DNA from: Posidonia oceanica | Lineage: Eukaryota; Streptophyta; Magnoliopsida; Alismatales; Posidoniaceae | Assembly (NCBI GenBank): GCA_037176725.1 | Contig: JAZBRS010000035.1 | Location: 49,796,001-49,860,000, forward strand | DNA length: 64,000 nt | Direction: 5' to 3' | Part shown: piece by piece, positions 44,546 to 57,200 of the stretch | Layout of the letters: every line of letters begins with the position of its first letter | How positions within the stretch are numbered: position 1 is the stretch's first letter | Made by a program: the position numbers and the translations under genes | Notes under the pieces: generated by a model | Database searches by the model: none | What the model saw: only the letters and a program-made list of their open reading frames with translations | Told to the model about the DNA's origin: nothing

Positions 44546-46279
44546 GTCCTCCCTTTCTTTTTTTTCTTTTGTTAACTTATGTAATTTTTTACATTGCATT
44601 TTGTTTGTTTTAAGTTTCTGATTATTGCGTTTAAGTCCAAAGCATGTTAAGGCTTATGTTATTTTGATCTAAAACCATGTTAAATTGCAAGATCTGTTTG
44701 TAGTTTTTAATATTCGCATGATAATCCACTTACTGTGCTTGCTAGTTGTAAAAAATTTTGTTTCAGCCCTTCTGCTTTCAATTTTTGCATCCAGGTCCCA
44801 CAGTAGTTCATGTAATCTTAATGTGCATAGTTTGCCTTAATACATTGCATTCTGTATCCCTGTTTTTTTCCATTTTTGCTGTCTGATCCATTGCAATGTA
44901 GAACTTAGGTCTTAATTTAAATTTTTTTGCATACTGTATTGCATGTTTGCCCCTCTGATTTTTCATTTTTGCATCTAGGTCCATTTTAAATGCATAGTAA
45001 CCATTTTGCATGCATCTTAGCTTATTGTATTGCCCTTTCAACCTTGCATTTTCAAAAAATTGCATGTCAGTCCATGGTCAGTAATTTCAGAGCACATTTT
45101 ACATCTAAAATTGCATACTTGACCCTTGCATGATTTAAAAATGACACATAGGTCCTTGCATCACTTTAAAGTCATGTAAAAGGACTGTTTTGACCCTAAA
45201 ACTGCATCTTAGCTCCCATGCTTGCAAAATTGCACGTAGACCCTCCACCTGCATTCCCAGACTCCCCAGAACCCTGTTTTCTGGAAAAATTGCATTTTAG
45301 CCCCTGATGTTTTAAAAAAATTGCATTCTGCTTGCCATTTGCTTTCAAAACTTCCTCTGATGCATACCAACTTTTAAAAGCTGTGTTCTGAAGCCTATTC
45401 TTTGCAAAACTACCCTCTGTCACCTCCTGTTCTCGGAACCCCTGCCTGTAAGCCCCATCCTTTTCAAAAATTTGCATTTAAACCCCCTCTCTTTTCAAAA
45501 GCAACTTTTGAATCTCCACTTTTCTAAAAATTCCCTCCTAGCCTTTTCTTGCTTCTTGCATGCATTGGCATCCTTTTAGTCTTGCATCTGGCATTCCTTT
45601 GCACACACTAGAGCCCCCTTAGCTCCCATTCACTTGGGAGGACCCTTTTGCACACCCCCAGGACCTCCTGAACACTTAGGTCTGTTCTTCTCCCCTGTTC
45701 TGGCCTTCCTGCCTTGAAGCTGCGATATCTTCCAATCCGACCGTTGGATCTTCTCAAGCAAGCTGCCCAGGCGACCGCAGCGAGGCGCTCTTCAGCATGG
45801 ACCAGGCAGATTTCAGATCAGACTCCAGGATTTCCAGGTATGCCCTCCTAAGCTCCTGCATTGCATTCATTCGCATGCCATTTGCATAGTTTGCCTCATT
45901 TTCGCTTTCGGTCTCTTTGAGCATGTAGAATAGGACCTCTTCTTCTTGTCTATCAATTCCAATCCCCGTTTCGCATACTCCTGAGTGTTTCGTGTCGTGT
46001 TTTCCCTGGGTTCACCACTTAATGCGACTTTTTTCCCCCTTTTCCACGATCTGATCGCATCGCGAGCTTTGGGCAGCGTGCGAGACACACCGTGGAGCGG
46101 TTTAGTGGGAAACGATCACAAAGAAGCGGTAATCCCTCCGTTTGCTCACTCTCCCCTTTGTAGGTCTTTACACCTACTCTGTGTGGCCCCGAACAGCGCC
46201 TGTTCTCACACACGCGCTGTTTTACTTCTCTTTGGCTTCTTCTGATCTTTTTCTTTGCATCAGCATTCGCATAGCTTTT

Positions 46280-46870
46280 CCGGGGTTTTGTTTCGCTATT
46301 TTGGCACCGTTTTGCGTGCCTGCTTTGCTTTCGCGCCGTTTTGCGCGCTCGTCTGGTTTTGGCACCATTTCGCGTGCCCGTTATCGTCTTTTTGCACCGT
46401 TTTGCGTGCCATTCTGTCTTGTTGTCTCATTTTGCGTGCCGCCTTGTTTTTTCGCTTGTTTTGCGTGCCGGTTTTGTTCTTTTGCACCGTTTTGCGTGCC
46501 ATTATGCTTTCTTGCCTCGTTTCGCGTACCGTCTTGTTTTTCGCTTGTTTTGCGTGCCGGTTTCGTTCTTTTTGCACCGTTTTGCGTGCCATTCTGTCTT
46601 GTTGTCTCATTTTGCCTGCTGCCTTGTTTTTTCGCTTGTTTTGCGTGCCGGTTTTGTTCTTTTGCACCGTTTTGCGTGCCATTATGCTTTCTTGCCTCGT
46701 TTCGCGTACCGTCTTGTTTTTCGCTTGTTTTGCGTGCCATTCTGTTTTATTGTCTCGTTTTGCGTGCCGCCTTACTTTTTCGCTTGTTTTGCGCACCGGT
46801 TTTGTCTTTTTGCACCGATTTACGTGCGTTCTTGTTTCTCGCTTCGTTTTGCGCGTTTTACGCCGTTTTC
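46280..46870 (+). repeat. 30-bp array with a 180-bp higher-order repeat
   Basis: Units of ~30 bp around TTTTGCGTGCC. A block of six units near 46395-46575 is repeated almost exactly at 46576-46735, which the LTR at 3651-9290 lacks. This shows recent unit gain within one LTR. Confidence 0.8.
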
Positions 46871-47384
46871 TCTTGCATGTCGGTCGCATTGCATGATTTT
46901 GACGTTGTTTTGCTTTCTCGTCTGCATTTGCATATAGGGTTGTGATGCTTACTGCCTGGAGTTCTCACGAGCTAGGTTTCGCCTGGTTCGGAACACGGAC
47001 AGCGTAGCTGAGCACTTAGAGAGCACGTTTGCTTCCCTGCCTTGCATTTTCCCACTTAGAGCACACCTTGAGCATTCATTTAGGCATTTATAGGCACATA
47101 GGCATTCAAGTCTGCATTTCCCTGCATATGCGAGCGTAAGCCTAGAAAGACCGATCCTCGGGCGTGTCGAGGGTGCCTAACACCTTCCCCGCACGTAACA
47201 GGAGTCCTTGCCCTGTCTTTTGGCCCGTAATGACCATATTGCCCTTATCCTAGGCTAGAGTCATCTCATTTGCATGTATTTGCATTTGTTTCCCTTCGCA
47301 TTGCTTTGCTTTGCATTCCTTGCTTGGTTTTGCGCGTTAATTCACGCATTTCCCCCGATTTTCCTTGTCTTCCGTTAATAGACA

Positions 47385-47396
47385 TGGTGGCGACTC
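47385..47396 (+). promoter_or_regulatory. PBS-like 12-mer inside the solo LTR
   Basis: TGGTGGCGACTC after GACA, 115 bp before the LTR end. As the solo LTR with its target duplication defines the true ends, this motif is certainly internal to the LTR. Confidence 0.65.
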
Positions 47397-47516
47397 TGAT
47401 TTGTCTTATCTTTCCCTTTTCTCCTCGATTTTAAGCGTTTTCGAGTTGAGCCTCTTCCTCGGATCTCAATCGCCGCTAATAGCGAGCCTGATTCCGATCG
47501 GGATCGCTACAATGTG

Positions 47517-48195
47517 TACAGGCAGCCTCTGGCTATGCTCTGCTCTGCCTCGGTCCTCTCCATGTTCAGTGGACTCTCTTAATAAGGTGGATCTCGCTTC
47601 TAGGTGTTCTGAAACTCAGCGAGATGCTTTATTCTGCTCTCAATCTCACTTTATGGCCACATACAAGAGATGGCGCTACTCGGGTGAGACCTGCTTGAGG
47701 TTGTGACTGCTTGACATCCTCTAGGCGCTGCTTGTTTGTCCGTAGCCAAGTTTCTGATTATACAAATGTTTATGGATTTTGTATATTTTAGGAGGGGAAG
47801 GGACAAGCATGTTTTTTTTAGGTTTTTGCATTGGTTTTGTATTTTTATGGTTTTTGCTTTTTTAGAAAAACATAAAATCGAAACCAGCGGTAAGGGAAAG
47901 CATGTTTTTTGTTGCTGTTAAATTTTCGATTTTTTTGGATGTTTTTGTCTTTTGCAGGAAAAGATATGTACATGTAGAAAACGAAAAGAAGCATGTTTTT
48001 GGATTTTGACGGATTTTATGATTTTTATAGTTTTTTATAATGTGAGAAAACATGAAAACGAAGATAAAAATCGGAAGAGCGAATGACGATGCATGCGAAA
48101 AGGAAAAAGACAAGGTAAGAGGTACTTACCTACCAGCAACCTCAGGATGGAGGTGCTGGACCCGTTCCCACGCCGTTGGTGCTGCTTCGACGCCT
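47517..48195. other. Element 3 internal sequence right of solo LTR, no gene seen
   Basis: T-rich and A-rich spacer with no recognisable ORF. No RT, protease or integrase motif occurs anywhere between the gag-like ORF and the 81-bp array, so the pol of element 3 has been lost. Confidence 0.55.
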
Positions 48196-50184
48196 CTAGC
48201 CACATACCCCCTTACCCTTGCGTGAACGCTCTGACTGACCCAGGGAAACGGGAATTCCAGGACACGGGACATCAAAGGGGGCTGGAGCTGAAGTCAAGCC
48301 GAAGGGATCAAGAGGATCCTCCGAGAGGGGAAAGGAGTCGAGAGCGACGGGGTTGGTTCTCGAGGAGTCGGCACCCTCGGAGCCCGTGAACCCCAGCAAG
48401 AGAAGGCAAGGAGGATCAAGGCACGGGACAGCATCCCACCAGGTACGGCAGTCAACTGTCGAGTGCCCCCAGGCTCGGTGGAAACTACTAAACGGATCCA
48501 CGTTATGCCAGCGCGGGGGGGATCCGATGACGGGCGGATAGCCAGGAGCCCAGGTTGGAAGCCCTGCCGAGCGTGTGCGATGTGATGCACAGGCCCGACA
48601 GAGGAGGTGCCAAGAGGGGGCACGAAGAGAGGGACCGAAGGTGCAAGAGAAGGTTGGGGCGATAAGGAAACCAAGGGGGCCGGAGCCAGAGGCAGACTGA
48701 CGCGACCAGGAGGATCCGTCGGGGAAGAAAAGGGGGCAGGTTGAGCTGGTGGTGTTGAGGGGGCTGAACCTGTGCCCTGCTCGCACTCATCCTCCCCGCC
48801 AATCAAGTCCTGATTGACGTCTCGAAGAGTGAAGCAGCCATCGGTCGCGTGTCCCGCGGCCCGAGGGTAGGCATAGTACAAGTCCGCATCATACCACCAT
48901 GGAAGAGGGTTCGATGGCGGACGAACCTTGGGGAGGCTCAGAAAGGGGGCAATCTTAGGGAAAAGGACGCTCAAGGGTGCAACCAGCAGTGCGTAGTCAC
49001 TCACGGTACGGCAACCTCGCCTTCTCCTAGGCTGCGATCCTTGCCGAGCCGGTGTGAAGTGGTGCACGGGCTCGACGGGAGGGGTATCAAGAGGGGGCTT
49101 GAGAGGGGAGGCAGGAGGCGAAGGCTCCACCAGAAGGAGAGACAATGTAGGGGGAGATTGCAATTGCTCCGGCGTCAATGAGAGCCTAAATCCTGCTCTG
49201 CAGGGTGAAGCATCTGTTGGTTGAATGCCTGACAGAGCGATGAAACATGCAGAATAGATGCGGCTTGAACCACCGCGGACGAGGGTCCGGTGGTGGGCGA
49301 AGCCCAGGGAGCTCTAAAAGATGGGAAACCCTGGGGAAGAGAGAGCTGAGCGAATGGCCCCAGGGAGCAAAGTCGGGAGCTTGGCGCTCGACGCGCCTCA
49401 CCTCCTGCCACGGCCTTTGAGGAGTGGGGCACACAAGAGGCACGGGGTGGCCAAGGGGCACGACCGGAGCAAGAGCACGAGGGGCAAAAGATGGGGTTAC
49501 AACAGTGGAAGGTCGACTTTGCAGGGCTTGAACCAGGGCTTGCATCTCCCGAGCGGACTGGGAGAGGAATTCAACCTGGGGAGGCAAGGCGGCTGGGGTA
49601 GTGAACCTAGAGGACATGGGTTCTACTAGGTTAGGCAAGGGAGACTCAACAGAATGGCCCAAGGGGAAGAAGGAACATGCCTCAGCACGAGGACCAGGAG
49701 ACGGATACAAAAGGGATCTAAAATGAAGGTCGGAGGAGGGCACGATTGGCGAAGAGTGTGGCGGCACCACAAACAAGGGAGATGACATCCCAGCATGAGA
49801 TGTCACGGACGATCCCCAAGGCAGGGGAGCAAACTGGCCAGACAGAGGGATAGCAGTTGTGGGCTCAGAAGACATAAACGGAGGACAAAGAAGCTGGCCC
49901 ACAAAGAAGGGAGGCACCGGACAGCTCGGTTCACCAGTGCCGGGCGAAAGCGAGGACAGATCCTGCACCTCAGCACGATTTGCCGCAGGCAGAGGGAAGG
50001 CAAGGGTAGCTGGATCCGGGAGTGCTCCTAGAGGAGGCGCTTGGAGAAAGGGGCGGATGCTGGCCAGAAGAAGAGGGGAAGACTGACTATCAACGCCGGA
50101 ATCCGTGGGAGGCGACGAGCTGGATGATGGATCCCCCACAATAACAAAGAGGATCCAGACAGGCAAAAGCAAGGAGCGGGACAA
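48196..50184 (-). pseudogene. Gag-like protein of element 3 with three zinc-knuckle modules and no capsid core
   Basis: The longest frame (50184-49186, 332 codons) starts with a hydrophobic segment and is Pro/Ser-rich, with FLSQSAREMQALVQALQSRP. It then reads RWFKPHLFCMFHRSVRHSTN and RCFTLQSRI-stop-ALIDAGAI: a C-x2-H...C zinc-knuckle module as in element 2. The module recurs at about 48920-48790 (WWYDADLYYAYPRAAGHATD, GCFTLRDVNQDLI) and at about 48520-48440 (RWHNVDPFSSFHRAWGHSTV, DCRTWW), each preceded by PPP-rich linker and FP.I..L. Later modules have lost zinc ligands (C to Y or S, H to P). The DKYNG...GPALKW capsid core present in element 2 is absent. Stops and frame changes interrupt the tail. 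It may have served as a trans-acting gag of a non-autonomous element, or be decayed gag with local duplication. Confidence 0.65.
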
Positions 50185-51365
50185 TCAGAAACTGCACGCA
50201 AGATTGGGGGCAGATGCGACCCAAAGACGTGCAAACGAGCGCAACTCGAGACCTATGAAAACAAACAAAACAGTTAGATAGCTGCAAAGTTGTTAAGTGT
50301 GGCATGAATGGCACATATGCAAATGAATGCCCTAAAATGCACTCTCTCACCATGCATGTCCTGAGTAGGCTACCTACTCAGACGCACTCATGGGTAATGG
50401 GATTTATTGACTCCAGGTCAGAAAATAAGGTTCCCATCTAGACCCTGGCCTAGAGCTCAGGTATGACGGGTGGTGCAGTAGTGGCCTTGACCCTGCCTAA
50501 GCATGGGCTGTACCCGCTAGCAACACCGACACGACCCCTGACAAGGGGGGACAGACCGATTGACTCGCTCTGTGCCAAAGCAACTGAACATGAGACCAGG
50601 ACCGTCCTTCTCAAACTAATAAGTAGACTCAGGGATGAGAAGATGCATGCCCTATATGATGCTTCATGCAAAATAATTAAAGTTTTTAATCTTGCGTGTT
50701 TTATTAACCCAAGGGGTGAAGGTGTGTTGAGGTCTCTAGTAGATCCTAGATGTGACTTTTACTTGCTGTTTTTATTTGCCAAGGGAAGGAGAGCAACATG
50801 TCTCTAGTTGTTCCTAATCCTAAAGCAAAAGCAGAAGAAAACACCCAATCATGGCAAGCAATCAACACACAACACTTCAAAAAGCATGGTCATGTTATGT
50901 ACTAAGTGTATGTGGACATGATAGTGGAAAGAAACACTAAGCATGTCAAAAGGCATAGTATGTAGGGCATGTGCGTGTGCAGTGGCATAGCAATGGTGTA
51001 AAACAAAGCAATTACCACTCAAAAGGCATGCATTATTGTGCCAAACAAGTATTTAGACATGCATTATGCGTGAAAATAAAATAACGATAAGCCAGCAGGT
51101 AAATAAGTAAAGACAGGTAAGCAATAGAGCATGTAAAGGTAAAGCAGGTAATAAAGCATGTAAACAGGCAAGGCAAGCAAAAACAACGCAAGCAGAAAGC
51201 CAAGGAAGAGAGCCAGGGTCTGAATCCTTAGCAAAGTCGCCACAGTGCGACCTACGGGGAATCAAGACAGGCGAGCAAGCAAATAGGCAAGGCAAAGGCA
51301 CAAAGCAAGAAAAGAATGCAAAACCCAAGTGGCGCGGAAGCCGAAGACGAAAGCCGGAGTCTAAG
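50185..51365 (-). other. Untranslated leader of element 3
   Basis: Homologous to 17208-18411 over at least 50250-50700. No supported ORF. It contains an additional PBS-like copy (51224-51243). Confidence 0.6.
51224..51243 (-). promoter_or_regulatory. Second, inner PBS-like copy of element 3
   Basis: Sense GTGGCGACTTTGCTAAGGAT, preceded by GATTCCCCGTAGGTCGCAC, which resembles an LTR end (GATTCCGATCGGGATCGCTACA in element 1). It and the outer copy are followed by similar text, so a ~140-bp segment including LTR end and PBS was duplicated. Confidence 0.55.
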
Positions 51366-51384
51366 ATCCCTAGCGAAGTCACCA
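51366..51384 (-). promoter_or_regulatory. Primer-binding site of element 3
   Basis: Sense TGGTGACTTCGCTAGGGAT, five bases after the LTR end GGCATTCA. Matches the PBS of element 2 at 13 or more of 19 positions and starts with TGG. Confidence 0.6.
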
Positions 51385-52009
51385 GCCTATGAATGCCTGA
51401 TCCCGCAGATCCGAACCGGAGGGCAGTCCGAATGGGAGAGGTTCTCATGGATGGAGCGACGCAAAGAAGGGAAAGATAAAGAAAAAGGGAGTCGCCACCA
51501 TGTCTATTAAGTCGGGAGACAAGAAAAACCGGGAAAATGCATGAAAAACATGCAAAACCACACAAGAAGGTACAATTCAATGCAAATGCTATGCAAAGAG
51601 GATATCTTGTGCCAAGGACGAGGGCAAAAGGGTCATTGCGGGCCAGAGAAAGGGTAAGGACTCCGGTTACGCGCGGGGAATATGTTAGGCACTCCCGACA
51701 CGCCCGAGAAGCGGTCTTTCTAGGTTTACGCTCGCTTTTGAGGGAAAATGCATGCTTGGAATGCCTAAGTGCCATGAATGCCTAATTAGATGCTCATAGG
51801 TGTGCTCTAAGTGTTGGAATGCGTGCAAGGAATTAAACATGCTATCTAAGTGCTCAGCAGCGTTGTCTGTGTTTCGAACCAGGTGAACCCCAGTTCGTGA
51901 GAACTCTAGGCAGTAAGCATCACTGCCCTATATGCAAATGCAGGCGATAAAACAAAATAGCGGTAAAACCAGGCAATGCAAGCGACATGCAAGGGAAAAC
52001 AGGAGCAAA

Positions 52010-52335
52010 CATGCGAGACGGTGTGAGAAACAGAAGTCAGCATGCAAAATGGTGCAAGAAACGAAGTCGGCGCGCAAAACGGTGCAAGAAACAAAGTCAA
52101 CACGCAAAACGGTGCAAGAAACAAAGTGGGCACTCAAAACGGTGCAAGAAACAAAGTCGACAAGCAAAATAGTGCAAGAAACAAAGTCGACACGCAAAAC
52201 GGTGCAAGAAACAAAGCAAGCATGCAAAATGGTGCAAGAAACAAGGTCAGCACGCAAAACGGTGCAAGAAACAAAGTCGACATGCAAAACGGTGCATGAA
52301 ACAAAGTTAGCATGCAAAACAATGTAAGAAACAAG
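52010..52335 (-). repeat. 30-bp tandem array in shared LTR
   Basis: Same units in the same order as 31990-32310, differing at only a few bases. Confidence 0.87.
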
Positions 52336-53716
52336 CAAAACAAAACATCGGAAAAGCCACGCAATGCAGCGGTATGACAAGCAAAGGGGAGAGCAAATCT
52401 GGGCGAAAAACAAGCAATGCAATCATAAAAGCAAAACATTGGAAAAGCCACGTAATGCAGGGGTATGACAAGCAAAGGGGAAGATTAGATGACATGACGG
52501 GCGTTAACCGGGCAATTAGGGCTGCCAGCCCGGATGCAAAGGAGAGATAAGCATTGTGAGTGTAAGAACAAACACCGGAAGAACTGCACAATGCAGGTGT
52601 GAAGACCTGCAATGGGGAAAGGAAGCAAGTGAAGGGATCACCACTATTCTGTGACTGTTTCCCACTAAACCGTCCCACGATGTGTCTCGCACGCTGTCCA
52701 AAGCTCGCTGTGCAATCGGATCGTGGAAAAGGGGGAAGAAGGCCGCGATCAGTAGTGAATCCGAGGGAAAACTTAAACCAAAGACACCAAGAAGACGTGA
52801 AAGGAGGAAGTGGAGTAGGTAGGCAAGAAGGGAGGCCCTAATCTACATGCGTGGAAAATGAGACGCGAAAACAATGCATGCAATGCAAATGATGTGCAAA
52901 AGAGTGCTGTGCAGGAGTTCAGAAGGACTTATCTTGGAGATCTGAAGCCTGATCTGAGGAGAACTTGGTCAGCATTGAAGTGCGCTCCACCGGGGTTGTC
53001 CAGGTAACTTGGTTGTGAAGATCCGACGGTCCAATCAGAAGATAAGCAGGCTTCAGGGCAGAAGGCTCAAGAACAGGGGAGAAGAAGGGATCTAAGTGTA
53101 AAAGGGGTCCTAGGGGTGTGCAAAACAGGTCCTCCCACATACATGGGAGCTAGGAGTATTTGAGTGTGTGCAGAGATGCTAAATGCAATGGTGCATGGGT
53201 GCAATGCATGCAAAAATGCAGAAAAGGACCTATGTGTGATGTTTTAGAAAAGTTAAGGACCTAAATGCAAAGTTTTTGAAAAGTTAAGGACATAAATGCA
53301 AAGTTTTTGAAAAGTTAGGGACCTATATGCAAAGTTTTTGAGAAGTTGAGGGTCTGGATGCATTTAAAACAAAATGCAGTGTCTGAAATGCAATTTAATA
53401 AGGTAAAGATGCATTTAAATGATTTTTATAAACATGCAATGGACTGAAATGCAATTTGAAAACATGCAGGGGCTAAAATGCAATTTTATATGGTAAAATA
53501 TGCTGTTAAATGAGTTTTGTAAACATGTAGAGGACTAATATGCAATTTTAAATCATGCAGGGGCTAAAATGCAATTTTATAAGGAAAAGATGCAATTAAA
53601 TGATGCTGTGACTGCAAATGGAGGACTAGAGTGCAATTTCAAATCATGTAGGGGCTAAAATGCAATTTTATAAGGAAAAATGCTAGTAAATGATGTTGTG
53701 AATGCATGCAAAGGAC

Positions 53717-54200
53717 CCAAAGCTCGCTGTGCAATCGGATCGTGGAAAAGGGGGAAGAAGGCCGCGATCAGAAGTGAATCTGAGGAAAAACTCAACCCAA
53801 AGTCACTAAGAAGACACGAAAGGAGGAAGTAGAGTAGATAGGCAAGAGGAGAGGCCCTAATCTACATGCACGGAAAATGAGACGTGAAAACAATGCATGG
53901 GAATGCAACAAATGATATGCAATGGTTCAGATGGACTCACCTTGGAGATCTGAGGCCTGATTTGAGATAATCTTGGTCAGTAGGGAAGTCCGCTCCGCCA
54001 GGATGATCTGGGTAGCTTGGTTGCGAAGATCCGATGGTCCGATCGGAAGATATCCAGGCTTCAAGGTAGAAGGCCCAAGGGCCAGGGGAGAAGAAGGGAT
54101 CTAAGTGTAAAAAGGTCCTAAGGATGTGCAGAACAGGGCCTCCCATATGCATGGGAGCTAACGGTGCTCAAAAGTGTCCTAAGATACTAAGTGCAATGAT
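53717..54200 (-). repeat. Diverged second copy of LTR segment 52695-53170
   Basis: Both contain AAAGCTCGCTGTGCAATCGG, GAGGCCCTAATCTACATGC, GGAGATCTGA, GAAGATCCGA and AGAAGAAGGGATCTAAGTGT. At 53940 this copy retains a donor-like GTGAGT (sense) where the 52930 copy has ATAAGT. Confidence 0.8.
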
Positions 54201-57200
54201 ATATGGGTGCAATGCATGCAAAAGTGCAAAAAAAAGGACCTATGTGCAAAAAGAGAAAAGTGCAGGGGCATATGTGTAAAACAACCCTAAATGTGTGCAA
54301 AGGAGTGCAAATGTATGCAAGAATGCTAATGCAGGGGTGCATGGGCTAAATGCAATGTTAATTAAGATGAATGTGTGCAAAAATGCAAGAAAAGGACCCA
54401 AATGCAATTTTCAGAAAACTTATGGGCTAAGATGCAAAAAAATAGCAAACAGGCACAAATCCCGAAAAGAAAACCTGCAGGGGACCCTCATGCAACCTTG
54501 GAAAAGTTTGGACAGAAGAAACAAAGTCAAGAAGCATTAAAAAAACCATAAAAGATGGTCCCAGGGACATATGTGCAAATTCCAAGAAAAACAAGACTAA
54601 ATAGCAAATTAGGAAGAAAATAAGCATGCACAGTTATAGCAGTGTTTGAAAATTTGGGTGCAACCTAAACAGGCTCTAGGTTTGAAAGCCATGCCAAATG
54701 AAAACCTCATGGGAACAAAATAACCTTGGAAGGACCTATATGCAAGCTTTTGAAAAAGCTAAGGGCCCATCTGCAAGAAAAATAGAAACTTAAGGGGGCA
54801 TTTTGAAGCTTAGAAGGACCTGAAAGCAAAAAACAAAAACTTCTGGACTAAACAAAAAGTCCAAGAAAACCCAAAAACATGCTACAGCTCATGCACAAAG
54901 GACCCAAATGTGATTAAAATAAAAGCCAGGACTAAATTGCAAGTCCAAAAAGAAATCAAAAGCTTCTGTAAAACAAGAAGGAGGACCAATCTGCAAATAT
55001 GAGAAACTAGATGACTGATCTGCAAAGCCAAGAAAACCACACAAACACAACAATTCAAGAAGGAAGGATCTCTGTGCAATAAAAATAAAACAAGGGGCTT
55101 TTCTGCAAAAAGGATGCATACACATTCCATAGCACAGAGGGACCCAAGTGCAAATAAAATAAGACTAGGGGCTTTTTGGTAGTTTTAAAACAGAAAAAGG
55201 AATGAAGGATGCATGCTATGTGGACCTAGATGCAATAATCTAAAACTAAGGTAGTTTCATGCAATGCAATATGATAAGAAAAGAAAATTAAATGAAAAAT
55301 GAACTATGGAGGATCTAAATGCAAAAATGAGTAAATGCAAGGGTCTGGATGCAAAAGACCAGAAAACTACAGCACTCAGAAGGACCAGAAAGCAAATAAA
55401 CAAAACAGGAGCAATTTTTATTAATGTTGCATGCAGTTAACTTAGAGATTAAATGAAATATTAATTGAAATAGGACTAAGTTGTAGATATAAAGAACACA
55501 AGGACTAAGCTGCAAATGGACCAAATAAACGCATGGTATGTAACATGACAGAGGACCTATGTGCAAGAAATTAAAAGATCAGGGGGCATACAGCAATATC
55601 AGCATGATTTGATAACTGAAATAAATATGCAAACTATATACAAGCACAGTAAAAGAAATAAATGAAGGACTGGCATGTAAATATAAGAAACTAAAGTATT
55701 TAACCGTAATGTAAATAAAATGAAAGAAAATAAAAACGATGCTACAGTATCATGCATTTGCAGACGCGGCGGAGCTCTACGGGATCCAGCGAAGCTGCCA
55801 GAGAAGACGAGAAGTCCAAAGACTTCAGGAGAGAGGCACAGGCAACAGAAAGCCAAAGTGAAGGACTTGGAAGCAAGAGGGGGTTCATGCGAACCCCTGG
55901 AGAAAGGAATCTACCTGTGGTGCTGTCCGGAGTGAGCTGACGACGTGAGGATGATCAAAGCTCTGAGACAGAAGCAGAGGGAGCTGCTAGAGCGGCCGCG
56001 GAGCTTGGCGACAGGTGCAGCGTGATCGTGGGATCAGGGCGGAGCTTTCTAGACAGAGAGGGAACGGCTGCACTGCGTCGGGCCCGGAGATGATTCCAGC
56101 ACTAGAACAAATGGGTGCCGAGGGTCGTCTAGGTGCTTCGAAGCTCTAGAAGCGGTGGGGAGGCTTGGGTTCACTTGAGGGGACTCACAGGTTGCTCTCT
56201 GGACACTAAGAATGGGGTGTGGTGGTCTGCAACGGTGGGAATTCCTCTGGTTTTGTTTGGGTGCTTTTGGGTCAAAAGAGGATGTCAGGAGGCACAGGGC
56301 TCGCGCGGGCAATTGGGGGCTATTGGGCGTGAGTTGGGGAGTGGCTCGAGGTCTGGAGAGCTAGCAGAGGCTTGAGCAACGAAGTCGTTGCTCAAACCAA
56401 AGAAATCTGGCTTGCTCTGGGCTGTGGCAGTCTCAGTGGGTGAGGGGCGAGGCCGGACGGTGGTGACGCGAGCTGGGGTGATGGCCGTGACCGTTGGGAG
56501 GGTGGCTTGGATCGAGGTTGGCCACAGAAGTCGGGAGGGCGCCAGTGAGAGTAATTGGAATTTGGACTGAGGTGAAAAAAAATGAGCTGGAAGAGGCTAT
56601 GGTGAGCTGGAGGGCTTGCTAGGGGCTTGGTCCGGTCTGGGGGGAAGCTTGGGTTCGAGAGGATGGTCTGGGTTTGGTCTGAGGGAGAGGAGAGGTGTTG
56701 GTTGATTGGATTCCGGTTTGGGAGAGAATTGGGTCTGTTTTTGGGTTTGCTGGTGACGTTGGTTCTGTTGGTGTTAGGGGCCGGTTCTGGGGAGGTTTAG
56801 GTGCTGGTGAGGTTGGATTTTGCAGAGGGGAGAAGGTGGTCTGGTCTGGGTTCATGGGATGGGGTTTAGATGCTGTTTTACAGGTTCTTTGGTGAGCTTG
56901 GGATGTTGGTTTCTGCAAATGGTTTGGGTTCGGATGGGTGCTGGTGAGGTGTGGATCTTGGTGAGCTGGGTTTGGGTTCGGGAGAGGAGGTTTGGGTGTG
57001 GGATTCTAGGTTCAAATTGGCAGGGGAGGTGGGATGCAAAGGAGGTTGGCTGGCATTTGGGTGTTGGGAGATTGGGCGGGAGAGGGAAGGAGAAAGAAAA
57101 AAGGAAAAAAAGAAGGAATTTTGGTGGGCTTGGGCCGGCTTGAAAAAAAAGGGAGGAAAAGTGAAAGAAAAGAAAGGAAAAAAGAAGAAGAAGAAGAAAT

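Larger units (their letters stand above)
41541..47516 (+). mobile_element. Solo LTR with 5-bp target duplication
   Basis: The LTR proper is 41546-47511 (5966 bp), beginning TGTTGACACCCC and ending GATCGCTACA. ATGTG lies directly on both sides (41541-41545 and 47512-47516). No PPT or PBS adjoins it, so it is a solo LTR formed by recombination between the two LTRs of a full element. It is the same subfamily as the 3' LTR of element 1 and nearly identical to it over the first several hundred bases. A 180-bp higher-order duplication enlarges its 30-bp array. Confidence 0.92.

Noticed and set aside
46142..46945. Cys/Phe/Leu-rich frames (also 19038-19644 and 31898-32404) that look like membrane proteins
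   Set aside because: They are translations of the 30-bp LTR array in different frames and strands.
41546..47511. Complete small retrotransposon because of the internal PBS-like motif at 47385
   Set aside because: No repeated ends inside it, no coding sequence, and the same motif is internal to all other LTRs.
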